Source of the DNA: JAXDMK01 sp963790325
GTDB lineage: Bacteria > Actinomycetota > Acidimicrobiia > Acidimicrobiales > AC-14
Reading direction: 5' to 3'
Assembly (NCBI GenBank): GCA_963790325.1
Contig: CAWBNY010000002.1
Coordinates: forward strand, 372,001 to 436,000
Length of the DNA stretch: 64,000 nucleotides
The notes beneath the pieces were generated by a model that worked only from the letters and a program-made list of their open reading frames with translations, had not been told where the DNA came from and did no database searches. Positions 52,928 to 61,876 of the stretch are shown here, piece by piece. The position numbers were made by a program, and so were the translations under genes. Position 1 is the first letter of the stretch; every line of letters starts with the position of its first letter.

Positions 52928-54873
52928 CGGACGCCCCCTGTGGTCGAGCCGGGCCGAACGGCATCGATGCGCCCGACCGACAGCCGCCGGCGGACGGCGG
53001 CGGATTTTCCGCCCTGGGGTCTCTCCAGCGGCGGCTCCCCGGCCTCCGGCGTCCCCTCGGTCTCGTCGGTGGCGTCGGCCAAGTGGGCGGCGCTCGGTGG
53101 TGCGACGCCCATGAGGGGCTGACCGTCCGGACCCAGGTTGTTGAGCCAGGCCAGCAGCACCGCGCTCTTGGCCGGGGACAGGTCTCGGGTCACTGGCATG
53201 TAGTTCGGGTTGTCGACGTCGAGGCCGAAGGCGTAGACGAGGTCCCGGCGGTTCGCGCACACTGACGCGTAGTCGCCGAGTCGCAGGAAGCGCTTCATCA
53301 CCGGGTACAGGTTCTCGAACTGCTGGAGGACGGGCTGCAGGCTGCCGAACCAGGTGACGGGGTCGTCGGCGGGCGCGAACGCGTCCCACACCAGGATGCT
53401 GACGAAGTCGGAGGGGTTGAACGGGTAGGGCGCCGACGGCGAGAAGACGGTGTCCTCCAGCACCGGTCGCAAACCGTAGACCTGGCCGTCGATGTAGCCG
53501 CGGGGGTTGCCCGGGTCCGATGCCGCCAGCGGGAGCACCGCCATCCCCCGCTCGTCGGTGGTGAGGAGGGCGGGATAGCCGATGGCGTCCACCGGTGTGG
53601 CGACGCGGGGCGCGGGCCCGAGGTCGGGGCTCCCGGCTTGGGCCTGCAGTTGGCTGGGCTCGAAGAGCACGATGATCCGGGCGCTCGCGTACGGGGCACC
53701 GAACTGGGTGGCGTAGAGGGCCGTCTGGGCGTGGTCACCCGGGCTCATGCGGAACACGAACCGGTCGGCTCGCACGTACTCGCCGCCGGGCGGCTCGGAG
53801 ACGGCGACGGTAGCCACGCCGCCCGGCCACGCCGAGAGGACAAGGGGGTTGGCGGCGACGGCGGCCAGCTCGTCGTCGGTGAGGGTGCGAGCGGCGGGCA
53901 GTTCGAGGACGCCCGCCGTCGTCGGGTACCAGGCGTCGTCGGTGTACGTGTGGTTGAGCACCGTGTCGATCTGGACCGTGCTGGGCCCGTCCTGGGTCTG
54001 CACGACGCACGCCAGGGTGATCGGGCCCAGGTCGACGGGGCCGCCGGCCTGGGTCGTGGGCAGGGCGTTGCCCAGGTCGAGGTAGATCTTCTTCACCACC
54101 GGGTCCACACGGGCGGTGCAGAAGTTGACCTCGCCCATCGGGGTGAAGAAGCCGGCGGTGGGTTTGCTGGTCGTCATCAGGTGGCGTCCGAGGATCAGCT
54201 GATGGGGTTCGTCGGCGGCTGCGGGCGCGATGGTGCCGGTGATGCGGCCCCGCATGAAGTCCGGTGAGGTGAAGGTCAGGTTGAAGCTGTCGACGTTGAA
54301 CTTGATCGACAGCTGACCGTCGATGGCGGACTGGTGCAGCTGAGTGAGGAACGGCGAGTCAGCGATGTCGAGCCAGTCCAGGTCGGTCAGGACGGACTGG
54401 TAGCAGGCGCCGGCATCGGTGTCGCCACCCGACGGGGTCGCCGCCCGGGACCAGATGTCGGTGAACGGCGCCGGTTCGAACGCGCCTCGCATGATGGTGG
54501 CGCCCGTCGCCGTGCACAGGCGGACCTCGAGGCCGAACACGGTCGACACCAGCTGTTGCTCGGGGTCGAGGTCGACCAACTTGGCGGCCACGTTGCGGTC
54601 GGAGTCGGCCACCAGGTACGTCCAGACCGGGTCGGCGGAGGGCACCGGCGTCGCCGGGCCCATCCACGCGCCGGTGACCTTGCAGCCGAGCAGACGCCAG
54701 GTGGCGTCGCCTCGGGGGTTGAACCACCCGTTGAGCGCGCTCCGCGTCTGGAGGTCCTGGTACTGCGGCTTGAACCGGGAGTTGTCGAAATGGACGGGGT
54801 CGTTGTTGACGGTGGAGACGGCGGCCTGGAACTGTCCCGCGAAATGGAGCCGCAGAGGGTTCAGATAGCTCAT
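52924..54873 (-). CDS. VioB N-terminal-like protein
   Basis: 649 residues. Opening MSYLNPLRLHFAGQFQAAVS, TVNNDPVHFDNSRF resembles the start of VioB-type enzymes (LDFPRIHFRGW...), followed by a long region of beta-rich sequence (VWTYLVADSDRNVAAKLVDL, FTPMGEVNFCTARVDPVVKK, LPTTQAGGPVDLGPITLACV). In VioB the ferritin-like domain is on the same chain; here it is the next gene. Unlike VioB no VioA-like oxidase is nearby. The start overlaps the stop of a truncated upstream gene (ATGA). Confidence 0.6.
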   Translation of the reverse strand: MSYLNPLRLHFAGQFQAAVSTVNNDPVHFDNSRFKPQYQDLQTRSALNGWFNPRGDATWRLLGCKVTGAWMGPATPVPSADPVWTYLVADSDRNVAAKLVDLDPEQQLVSTVFGLEVRLCTATGATIMRGAFEPAPFTDIWSRAATPSGGDTDAGACYQSVLTDLDWLDIADSPFLTQLHQSAIDGQLSIKFNVDSFNLTFTSPDFMRGRITGTIAPAAADEPHQLILGRHLMTTSKPTAGFFTPMGEVNFCTARVDPVVKKIYLDLGNALPTTQAGGPVDLGPITLACVVQTQDGPSTVQIDTVLNHTYTDDAWYPTTAGVLELPAARTLTDDELAAVAANPLVLSAWPGGVATVAVSEPPGGEYVRADRFVFRMSPGDHAQTALYATQFGAPYASARIIVLFEPSQLQAQAGSPDLGPAPRVATPVDAIGYPALLTTDERGMAVLPLAASDPGNPRGYIDGQVYGLRPVLEDTVFSPSAPYPFNPSDFVSILVWDAFAPADDPVTWFGSLQPVLQQFENLYPVMKRFLRLGDYASVCANRRDLVYAFGLDVDNPNYMPVTRDLSPAKSAVLLAWLNNLGPDGQPLMGVAPPSAAHLADATDETEGTPEAGEPPLERPQGGKSAAVRRRLSVGRIDAVRPGSTTGGVR

Positions 54874-54989
54874 GGCTCAGTCCTCGAGAAGTTGATGGCG
54901 ATCAGGTTGGCGAAGCGGTAGGTGTTCACCGACGTGGGCCGGAGCACCCAGGCGCCGCCGTGGGCCTCGACCAGTTCGCGGGTCCGAAC
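54870..54989 (-). pseudogene. 3' remnant of a gene once coupled to the VioB-like pair
   Basis: An open frame without start reads VRTRELVEAHGGAWVLRPTS then VNTYRFANLIAINFSRTEP and stops at a TGA overlapping the next ATG. It looks like the true C-terminus of a lost first gene of this operon. The following 257 bp up to 55246 contain no recognisable gene. Confidence 0.45.
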
Positions 54990-55246
54990 TCAGGGTGCCG
55001 CCCCCCTCTCTCGTCGCTGACGCTGTTCTAGCAGGCGAAGGAGTTGGACGCCCCCCGATGGCGGCCACCGGCCCCGGGACGCCGACATGCCGATGGCGGC
55101 AATGATCACTTGGGCGTGCCGGGCCTGGCCGGCGGTCACTGCGGAGCGCGGGTCGCGGCCCGGCTGTCCGGCCTCTCCTCGACGGCAGCCGCCGAGCGGG
55201 CGGGCCAGCTGCAAGAGCTGCCCGTTGGCCGGGAGAGCCGCAAGTT

Positions 55247-57025
55247 CTACCGGGACGGTTCGGTGCGCAGGTACTGCACCCTGACCCGGTCGGGTTGGAG
55301 CTCGGCCAGGCGGCGGGCGAGGGGCTCCTCGTAGGTGGTGACGAAGATCTGCTCCAGGCCGCCGGCGGCGCTCAGGTGGGCGAGGGTGCTGCCGACGAGT
55401 TGCCGGGACACCGGGTCGAGGTGCTCCAAGGGCTCGTCGACCCAGCAGAACGGCACCGTGGTGGTGGCCAGCAGGGTGGTGAGGCGCATCATGAGCTTGG
55501 CCACCGTCTGCTCCCCGGCGCTGAACGCCCCGAACTCGAGCTGGTCGCCGTCGATGACCCGGGACATCTGACCGTCGGGCAGGACGTGGAGGTTGGGCCG
55601 GTCGGGGAAGACGGCCTCCCACCGGCGGTTGACCTCGGCCGCCACCGGCTCCAGCTGGCGGCCGAGGACGGTGGTGATGGTCTGGTTGAGGGCGGACCTG
55701 GCCGCCTCCAGCAGCGCCTCCGCCCGGTACTGCTCGGTGAGGGCGCTGGCCGTGGCCAGGTCGGAGCGGATGGCGTCGACCCTGGCCGCCGCCGCCTGCT
55801 CCGCCAGCTGCGCCTCCCGCAGCCCGCCGACAGCTGCCTCCAGCGAGGCGAGGGCGTGGGCCTCCCGCTCGACCAGCTGGTCGAGGCCGTCGGCCGGGGG
55901 CTCTTCGGGCGGGGTGCCGAGGGCGGCCGCCCGCCGGGCCAGGCGGCGGACGGAGTCGAGGGTGACGGCGGGGGACGGGTCGTCGAGCTCGGCCAAGGTG
56001 TCGCTGGCCGACTCCACCGCGTTGCGGTGGAGGTGCTGGGCCCGCAGGCGGCTGTCGTCGTCGAGCTCCCGCAGGCAGACGGGGCAGGCGGCGCCCGCCT
56101 CGAGGAGGGCGGCCAGGGCGGTCTCGGCCGCGTCGAGCCGGGCGCGGAGGGCGGCCTGCTGCTGGCGGATGGCCTCGACCTTGGCGCCCAGCTCGTCCTC
56201 CAACGCGGCCAGGGTGGCGGCCAGAGGCGCCCCCGCTTCCAGCGTCACCGCCTCCGGGACGAGGCCGATCGTGGTTGCTTCGGCCCGGAGGCGGGCGTCG
56301 CCCTCCCGCCAGGTGGCGGCCGCCGCCCGCCGGCTCGCCGCCGCCCGGGCCTGGTCGAGGGTGGCCCGCACCTCGGCGTGAGCGGTCCGGGCGGCCTCGA
56401 CGGAGTCGACCGCGGTGGTGACCCGCAGGGCGATCGCGCTCAGGTCGTCGCTCGCCTGGCGCAGCTGCTCTTCGGTGCCCGACAGCTCGGCCCGGGACGC
56501 CTTCAGGCCTTTCGACAGCTGGCTGAGGACGGGCTCGATCTCGGCCACCGCCCGCTGGAGGTCGTCAAGGGAGTAGGCCCGGCACAGGTGGGTGCGGAGG
56601 TTGGGCTCCTCCGCGTCGCGGCGGAGGTCCTCGGTGAGGAAGGCGGTGCGGGACACGAACCGGGGGTCGGCCGACCACGACTCCTCCAGCAACCGCACCG
56701 CCTCGCTCGCGTCGACGGCCCGGCCGGCGAGGGTGGCGGCGGTGTCGGCCGACAGCCGGGCGCCCTTGGCCCGCAGGGTGCGGACGACCGTGAGTGGCCC
56801 GCCGGCCACGTCGACCGTGACCGCGGCCGTCGCCTCCTTGTGGCCGTGGCGGATCATCGACGGCTTGTGGTCGACGTGACCGGAAGCCAGCACCCACCGC
56901 ACCGCCTCCAGCAGGGAGCTCTTGCCCACGCCGTTGGGGGCGACCAGGAACGTCGTGCCCGGCAGGACGTCGACATCGAGGCTGCGGTAGGCCCGCCAGT
57001 TCTCCAGCGCGATGTGGCGGATCAC
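55247..57025 (-). CDS. Rad50/SMC-like ATPase with zinc hook
   Basis: 592 residues. Walker A APNGVGKSSLLE (29-40), two coiled-coil arms flanking a zinc-hook CPVC (C314, C317), signature GAFSAGEQTVAKLMMRL near 500, and Walker B FCWVDEPLEHLDP (D530, E531). This is the ABC-type fold of Rad50, SbcC and RecF-like proteins that hold DNA and drive repair or defence nucleases. It is the last gene of a four-gene operon and starts 10 bp after the zf-HC2 gene; no nuclease is adjacent. Ordinary SbcC is about 1000 residues, so this is a compact form. Confidence 0.85.
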   Translation of the reverse strand: MIRHIALENWRAYRSLDVDVLPGTTFLVAPNGVGKSSLLEAVRWVLASGHVDHKPSMIRHGHKEATAAVTVDVAGGPLTVVRTLRAKGARLSADTAATLAGRAVDASEAVRLLEESWSADPRFVSRTAFLTEDLRRDAEEPNLRTHLCRAYSLDDLQRAVAEIEPVLSQLSKGLKASRAELSGTEEQLRQASDDLSAIALRVTTAVDSVEAARTAHAEVRATLDQARAAASRRAAAATWREGDARLRAEATTIGLVPEAVTLEAGAPLAATLAALEDELGAKVEAIRQQQAALRARLDAAETALAALLEAGAACPVCLRELDDDSRLRAQHLHRNAVESASDTLAELDDPSPAVTLDSVRRLARRAAALGTPPEEPPADGLDQLVEREAHALASLEAAVGGLREAQLAEQAAAARVDAIRSDLATASALTEQYRAEALLEAARSALNQTITTVLGRQLEPVAAEVNRRWEAVFPDRPNLHVLPDGQMSRVIDGDQLEFGAFSAGEQTVAKLMMRLTTLLATTTVPFCWVDEPLEHLDPVSRQLVGSTLAHLSAAGGLEQIFVTTYEEPLARRLAELQPDRVRVQYLRTEPSR

Positions 57026-57035
57026 GGGTGGCCGG

Positions 57036-58286
57036 TCACAGGGCGAGGAGGTCCTGGAGCATGGTGGGCTCGGCCCCGAAGGCGTGGGCCAGGGCCGTGG
57101 CCAGCCCCTCCTCGGCGTCGGCGATGGACTCGTAGCCCCGCCGCTTGGGGGCGATCCGGAACTTCGATCCCCGGCCGACCGTGTCGGCCACCGCCGCCGC
57201 GGTCGCCTCCCGCAGGATCTCGTCGACGTCGACCCTGGTCACCGGCCCGCGAGCGGCGGGCGCCGCCGCCCGGGCGCCCGAGCACTGGTCGAGGAACTTG
57301 GCGATGGCGTCGAAGGGGGAGAGCCCGGAGATCAGGGGCCGGGGCGGGGTGTGGTGGCCGGACGGGGCGTCGATGCCGTAGTTGAGCGCCGACGAGTCGA
57401 AGACCTCGGCGGAGTCGCTGACGGTGCCCGCGAGCACCACCAGGGCGGTGGCGTTGTACCGGGTGAGCACGGACCGGGCGATGTCGTAATCGGTGTCGTC
57501 GGCCAGTCCGTGGGGCGTGTCGAGGACGACGAGGACGATGCCGATCTCGTCGATGGTGGCCATCGGCTCCCACCCGGCCCGGTCGGCGAGGACGACGTCG
57601 CCCCACCCGTTGAGGGGCCGCACCGTGCAGACCGAGCCCCGGAAGGCCCGGAGGTCGGCGATCAGGGTCGACCGGATCTGCTCGGGACGGGGCGGGGGCG
57701 CGTCGGCGGCGGTGCCGGGGTCGGGCCGGATTTCCTCCAGCGAGCCCAGGCGGTCGGCGAGGATCTGGCGGAGCTCGATCCGGGGGTCGGTGGCGTCGAC
57801 GATGGCGGCGCCCCGCCGGGGGTCGGTGAGGTCGGCCCGGCCGAGCCGGTGGTTGAGGACCGACCGGGGGACCTCGGTGGCCAGCCGGGGATGGACGGCG
57901 ACGCCGCCACCCGCCGTGTCGACGACGAGCGTCTCGTCGTCGGCGGCCTCGACGTCGAAGGTGACGGGTGCGACGAGGACGCGCTCGCCGGCCACCCGGA
58001 GGACGAGGACGAGCAGCCGGTCGTCGCCGGGGCCGGCGAGCCACAGGTCGGCGGCTGCCGGCTCTCCGCCGCCGACCGGGCCCGGCCCGGGCGCGGTGAA
58101 CCCGACCGAGGGCAGGGGGCGGTCGGCATGGAGGCTGATCAGGGGTGCGTCCCGCAGCCGGCGCAGGCGGGCCCGGCACACCAGGCAGGCGGCCAGGTGG
58201 GCCTCCACCTGCTCCGTCCGGGCGTCGTCGAGGAGGCCGCCGGACAGGTCGGCGAGGTCGACGTCGAGTGGATGCGCCAGGCTCAT
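57036..58286 (-). CDS. zf-HC2 N-terminal protein of unknown function
   Basis: 416 residues. The first 50 contain an anti-sigma-like zinc motif (DLSGGLLDDARTEQVEAHLA, ACLVCRARL: His-x3-Cys-x2-Cys). Then comes a beta-rich domain (ADLWLAGPGDDRLLVLVLRV, GERVLVAPVTFDVEAADD) that could be PemK/SH3-like, and a C-terminal part (RGSVCTVRPLNGWGDVVLAD, ATIDEIGIVLVVLDTPHGLA, GRGSKFRIAPKRRGYESIAD). There is no membrane helix, unlike true membrane anti-sigma factors. ATG overlaps the preceding stop (ATGA). Confidence 0.65.
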   Translation of the reverse strand: MSLAHPLDVDLADLSGGLLDDARTEQVEAHLAACLVCRARLRRLRDAPLISLHADRPLPSVGFTAPGPGPVGGGEPAAADLWLAGPGDDRLLVLVLRVAGERVLVAPVTFDVEAADDETLVVDTAGGGVAVHPRLATEVPRSVLNHRLGRADLTDPRRGAAIVDATDPRIELRQILADRLGSLEEIRPDPGTAADAPPPRPEQIRSTLIADLRAFRGSVCTVRPLNGWGDVVLADRAGWEPMATIDEIGIVLVVLDTPHGLADDTDYDIARSVLTRYNATALVVLAGTVSDSAEVFDSSALNYGIDAPSGHHTPPRPLISGLSPFDAIAKFLDQCSGARAAAPAARGPVTRVDVDEILREATAAAVADTVGRGSKFRIAPKRRGYESIADAEEGLATALAHAFGAEPTMLQDLLAL

Positions 58287-59245
58287 CGCGCGAGCACTAC
58301 GGCGGAAGCGGCGGCCTTGTCCACCGCACCGGCCCACTTCCGGGCCAGCTCCATGACCAGGAGGGCGACGCCCTCGGCGTCGTCGTCGTCGACCAGCTCG
58401 ACCCGGATGACCTCCGCCGCCCGCCCCCGGATGACGTGGCCCTGCGACGGGCTCACCCCCAGCACCGGCGCCAGCTGGCGGACGGTGAGCTCAGGAAACC
58501 CGACCGCGAGGCGCTCGCGGTCGTTGAGCTGGTCGAGCACCTCCGTCGCCCGTCCCACCCGGAGGGCCTCGCTCTCGGTGCTCACCGCCTCCGCGACCGC
58601 GGGCCCGTCGAGGGCGGACACCTCCAACGACAGCGGCGCCTGGCCGACGCCCAGCCGGCCGCCGATGACCCGGGCCAGGGCCCGGGGGGTGAGCGAGCCG
58701 CCGGCCGCGTCGAGCACCGCCCGGCACAGCGAGACGATGGTGTCCCGGTCGGCCACCGGCGCCGCCCGGCGGGCGTCGTGGCCCCACGCCGGCACCACGA
58801 CAACCATCCCCGCGATCGCCCGTCCCAGGGCCTCGGCGTCGTCGGTGCCCGCCGGCCGGGGGCCTTCCCGGCGGGCCCAGCGGTCGGCGACCAGCTCGAA
58901 GCCGGGGTCGTCCCGCAGCACGTCGTTGATGCGCACGACCAGCTTGCCGATCGGCGTCCGCCGGCCGAGGTCGGCCAGGAAGTTGCGGACCGTGCCTTGC
59001 AGCCGTGCCCGCAGGGCGTCGGCCGACGGGCAGTGGACGGCCAGGTCGGCCAGCCGCCGGGGGGTCTGGGCGTCGGTCATGAACTCCGACGCGGCCGACC
59101 AGACGGCGTCCGCGTCCCACGACCCGTGACCCTCGGGCGGGGGGAAGTTGCGGGTCACCGCCACCGCCCGGATCGTCCGTTGCAGCTCGGCGGTGAAGCC
59201 GGGCCCCACCCGTCCCGCCCCCAGCTCGGCCAGGGCCGCGCTCAC
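58283..59245 (-). CDS. protein with sigma-region-4-like HTH
   Basis: 320 residues, soluble. The C-terminal 80 (TEVLDQLNDRERLAVGFPEL, TVRQLAPVLGVSPSQGHVIR, then GRAAEVIRVELVDDDDAEG) look like a sigma-70 region 4 or XRE-type helix-turn-helix. The N-terminal 200 residues are helical with no family I know (LQRTIRAVAVTRNFPPPEGH, RTPIGKLVVRINDVLRDDPG). Without region 2 it is not a complete sigma factor. GTG overlaps the stop of the first operon gene; its stop overlaps the zf-HC2 start. Confidence 0.65.
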   Translation of the reverse strand: MSAALAELGAGRVGPGFTAELQRTIRAVAVTRNFPPPEGHGSWDADAVWSAASEFMTDAQTPRRLADLAVHCPSADALRARLQGTVRNFLADLGRRTPIGKLVVRINDVLRDDPGFELVADRWARREGPRPAGTDDAEALGRAIAGMVVVVPAWGHDARRAAPVADRDTIVSLCRAVLDAAGGSLTPRALARVIGGRLGVGQAPLSLEVSALDGPAVAEAVSTESEALRVGRATEVLDQLNDRERLAVGFPELTVRQLAPVLGVSPSQGHVIRGRAAEVIRVELVDDDDAEGVALLVMELARKWAGAVDKAAASAVVLAR

Positions 59246-59511
59246 GGGAGGAACCGCTGGCGCACCGCAGCCAGCTCGCCGGGCGCGGCCAGACCGGCCG
59301 GGACGGCGTTCGCCGTCGTCCACAGCCGGCCCTGGACTCCGTGGCGGCGGGAGAAGCCGTCTGCCGAGGAACGGCTCACGACCACGATCGTCCCGTCCTC
59401 GGTGGGGGGCACGTCGACCACGACCACCAGCCGCTGGGGCTCGGGGTCGCCGAACGGGAGGATCGTCGTGTCCACCCACCAGAGCGACCCCGCCTGGGGG
59501 GCGAGCCTCAC
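59242..59511 (-). CDS. small protein, first gene of the SMC operon
   Basis: 89 residues: MRLAPQAGSLWWVDTTILPF, RLVVVVDVPPTEDGTIVVVS, then RSSADGFSRRHGVQGRLWTT. The pattern GSLWWV followed by a hydrophobic strand recalls PemK/MazF-like small barrels, but the match is weak. No membrane helix or cysteine. It is separated by 46 bp from the ABC permease stop, and all four genes of the operon are read in one direction with overlaps. Confidence 0.55.
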   Translation of the reverse strand: MRLAPQAGSLWWVDTTILPFGDPEPQRLVVVVDVPPTEDGTIVVVSRSSADGFSRRHGVQGRLWTTANAVPAGLAAPGELAAVRQRFLP

Positions 59512-59557
59512 GGGGCCTTTCTACGTCGGACCGGGTGCCGCCGTCCCGCCACCGCCA

Positions 59558-60436
59558 TCAGTCGGCGACCGACCGGCGGTAAGCCCGCATGGCGAGGGGA
59601 GCGGACACCGCCACGATGGCCACGATCCAGATCACCGAGTAGGCGAGGGGGTGGGCCGTCGACCACGGGTCGCCCGGTCCCGCCACCGCCGCCGGGTTTC
59701 CGAACTGGATGCGGGCGGCGTCGGCGAGGGTGGTGACCGGGTTCCACTCGGCGACGGTGCGCAGGACCCCGGGCATCGACGCGGTCGGCACGAACGTGCT
59801 GGCGATGAACGTGATCGGGAAGATGACCCCGAAGCCGAGTCCCTGCACCGCCTCGGGCGTGGAGACGAGGCTCCCGAGCAGGACTCCGACCCAGATCATG
59901 GCCAGGGCGAAGCCGACGAGCAGGGCGTAGCCGACGACCGCGTCGGCCAGTCCGGACCGGATGCGCCAGCCGATGACCAGCCCGCACAGCGACATGAGGG
60001 TGATCGGCAGGAGCGACTTGAAGAGGTTGGCGATGGCGTGGCCGCCGAGCACCGCCCCCGGAGAGATGGGCAGGGCCCGGAACCGGTCGACCGCCTTGTT
60101 GGTGCGGTCGAAGGCGATCGACATGCCCACGCCCATGGCGATGAACACGATCGTCTGGGCGAAGATCCCGCCCATGAGGAACTCCCGGTAGCTGCCGCCG
60201 CCGGGGACGTCGATGGCCCCGCCGAACACGTAGGCGAACAGGAGCACGAACATGATGGGCTGGATGGTGGCGTCGGCCAGGGCCTGGGGCTGGCGCTTCA
60301 TGTGGACCAGTCCCCGGCGGGCGATGATCCACGCGTCGTGGAGGACGCCCCGCGGCGGGGGGAGGTCGTCGTGGGCCGGCGTGGCCTCGACCGGGCCGGC
60401 GGCGGAGGTGGGGGCGGGGGTGAAGGTCACGGTCAT
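59558..60436 (-). CDS. ABC-2 type exporter permease
   Basis: 292 residues with six membrane helices (IMFVLLFAYVFGGAIDVPGG, FLMGGIFAQTIVFIAMGVGM, ITLMSLCGLVIGWRIRSG, YALLVGFALAMIWVGVLLGS, GFGVIFPITFIASTFVPT, and a last one) and the daunorubicin-type motif FDRTNKAVDRFRALPISPGA. The partner ATPase gene overlaps its start (ATGA). Probably exports drugs, lipids or antibiotics. Confidence 0.9.
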   Translation of the reverse strand: MTVTFTPAPTSAAGPVEATPAHDDLPPPRGVLHDAWIIARRGLVHMKRQPQALADATIQPIMFVLLFAYVFGGAIDVPGGGSYREFLMGGIFAQTIVFIAMGVGMSIAFDRTNKAVDRFRALPISPGAVLGGHAIANLFKSLLPITLMSLCGLVIGWRIRSGLADAVVGYALLVGFALAMIWVGVLLGSLVSTPEAVQGLGFGVIFPITFIASTFVPTASMPGVLRTVAEWNPVTTLADAARIQFGNPAAVAGPGDPWSTAHPLAYSVIWIVAIVAVSAPLAMRAYRRSVAD

Positions 60437-61488
60437 GACGCCTCCTGGGCGATCCGGTCGCGGGTGGGCTCGTCGTCGCCCTGGTCGTGGGCGGGGGTGC
60501 CGGTGAGGGTGAGGAACACCTCGTCGAGGGTGGGCTGGCGCAGGCTGATGTCGTCGAGGGCGATCCGGGCCCGGGCGAGGTGCTGGGCCACCGCCAGCAG
60601 GTAGTCGACGCCGCCGTTGGTGGGGGCGGTGACCGAGCGGGTGGCGGCGTCGGCGACGGCATCGAAGCCGGTGACGTTGTCGACGATGCGGGCCGCGTCG
60701 GCCAGCCGCGACGGGTCGGACACGACCACCCGGATCTGGTCGCCGCCCACGGTGCGCTTGAGGCTGCGGGCATCGCCCCGGGCGATGACCCGGCCGTGAT
60801 CGATGACGACGATGTCGTCGGCCAGGCGCTCCGCCTCCTCCAGGTACTGGGTGGTGAGGACCACGGTGGTGCCCCGGTCGACGAGGGTGTCGATCACGGT
60901 CCACAGCTCGGACCGGGCCCGGGGGTCGAGGCCGGTGGTGGGCTCGTCGAGGAACAGGACGCTCGGGCGGGAGACGAGGGTGGCGGCCAGGTCGAGTCGC
61001 CGGCGCATACCGCCGGAGTAGCCGGAGACGACCCGGTCGGCGGCCTCGGTGAGGGAGAAGTCCTCCAGCAGGGCGCCCGCCCGCGCGGCCGCCTCCCGGC
61101 GGCTGAGCTGGTGGAGCTGGCCCAGCATGATCAGGTTCTCCCGGCCGGTGAGGAGGGGGTCGACGGTGGCGTCCTGAGCGGCCAGGCCGATCCGGCGGCG
61201 GACCTCGTTGGCCTGGCGGCGGACGTCGAAGCCGGCGACGGTGGCGTCGCCCTCGTCCGCCTTCGACAGGGTGGTGAGGATGCGGACGGCGGTGGTCTTG
61301 CCCGCGCCGTTGGGGCCGAGGACGGCCGTGACCGTCCCCACCGGGACCTGGAGGTCGATGCCGGCCAGGGCGGTGGTGTCGCCGTAGCGCTTGACCAGGC
61401 CGCAGGCGTCGACCGCCATGCCGATCCGATCCGGCCCGACGACCGATCGGCGGCCGCGTTCGACCAGGACGGTGGTGGTGTCAGTCAC
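60433..61488 (-). CDS. ABC exporter ATPase, DrrA-like
   Basis: 351 residues. Walker A LGPNGAGKTTAVRILTTL, Q-loop LAAQDATVDPLLTGRENL, signature VSGYSGGMRRRLDLAATLVS, Walker B SVLFLDEPTTGLDPRARSEL and H-like switch in TTQYLEEAERLADDIVVI. The C-terminal 80 residues form the extra domain found in DrrA-type ATPases. GTG start at 61488 has GAAGGGA upstream. An inverted repeat upstream may be an operator. Confidence 0.93.
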   Translation of the reverse strand: MTDTTTVLVERGRRSVVGPDRIGMAVDACGLVKRYGDTTALAGIDLQVPVGTVTAVLGPNGAGKTTAVRILTTLSKADEGDATVAGFDVRRQANEVRRRIGLAAQDATVDPLLTGRENLIMLGQLHQLSRREAAARAGALLEDFSLTEAADRVVSGYSGGMRRRLDLAATLVSRPSVLFLDEPTTGLDPRARSELWTVIDTLVDRGTTVVLTTQYLEEAERLADDIVVIDHGRVIARGDARSLKRTVGGDQIRVVVSDPSRLADAARIVDNVTGFDAVADAATRSVTAPTNGGVDYLLAVAQHLARARIALDDISLRQPTLDEVFLTLTGTPAHDQGDDEPTRDRIAQEAS

Positions 61489-61876
61489 GGTGAAGTCCCT
61501 TCGTGGCTCGGGTTGGTGTCGACCTGCGGGCTGGAGCTCATCTGAGGTCAAGGGCCGACTTCGTCCTTGACCGTGTCTCCCCTCGTGGACGTGGGAGCGA
61601 GCTCCGCTGTCCGCCATGAGGTCATGGTGCGCCCGAGAACCGGTCATCCAGTGTCCGGTTTCCGGAGAAGATCTCGCGCCCACGCCCAAGTCCGACGACG
61701 GCGGGGGCCGGGACTCATCGGAGTCCGCCGAGAATCGCCGCTCTCGGGTGGGGGGTGGTCGACGAGCCGACGCCGGCGGGTTCCCACCGGCTTCTCCAGT
61801 CGCGCACCCACCGCCGGGCGACGCCTACGCGACTCGGAGCGTTTCCCGGCTCTTGGGCGTGGTGAAATCTGCTCCC
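61489..61876. other. 388-bp intergenic region between exporter and VOC gene
   Basis: Contains the operator-like repeat at 61546-61572 and probably the promoters of both divergent genes. No coding frame with sensible similarity is seen. Confidence 0.4.
61546..61572. promoter_or_regulatory. operator-like inverted repeat upstream of the ABC exporter
   Basis: GGTCAAGG (61546-61553) and CCTTGACC (61565-61572) are perfect inverted copies 11 bp apart, 58 bp upstream of the ATPase start. A TetR-type repressor site is likely in form, but no regulator gene is in the window. A hairpin role is also possible. Confidence 0.45.

Noticed and set aside
54877..55068. 63-codon minus-strand frame
   Set aside because: Different frame from the recognisable 3' remnant and without protein-like features.
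55295..57385. 696-codon plus-strand frame opposite the SMC-like gene
   Set aside because: Antisense shadow of a coiled-coil gene; no start context or family.
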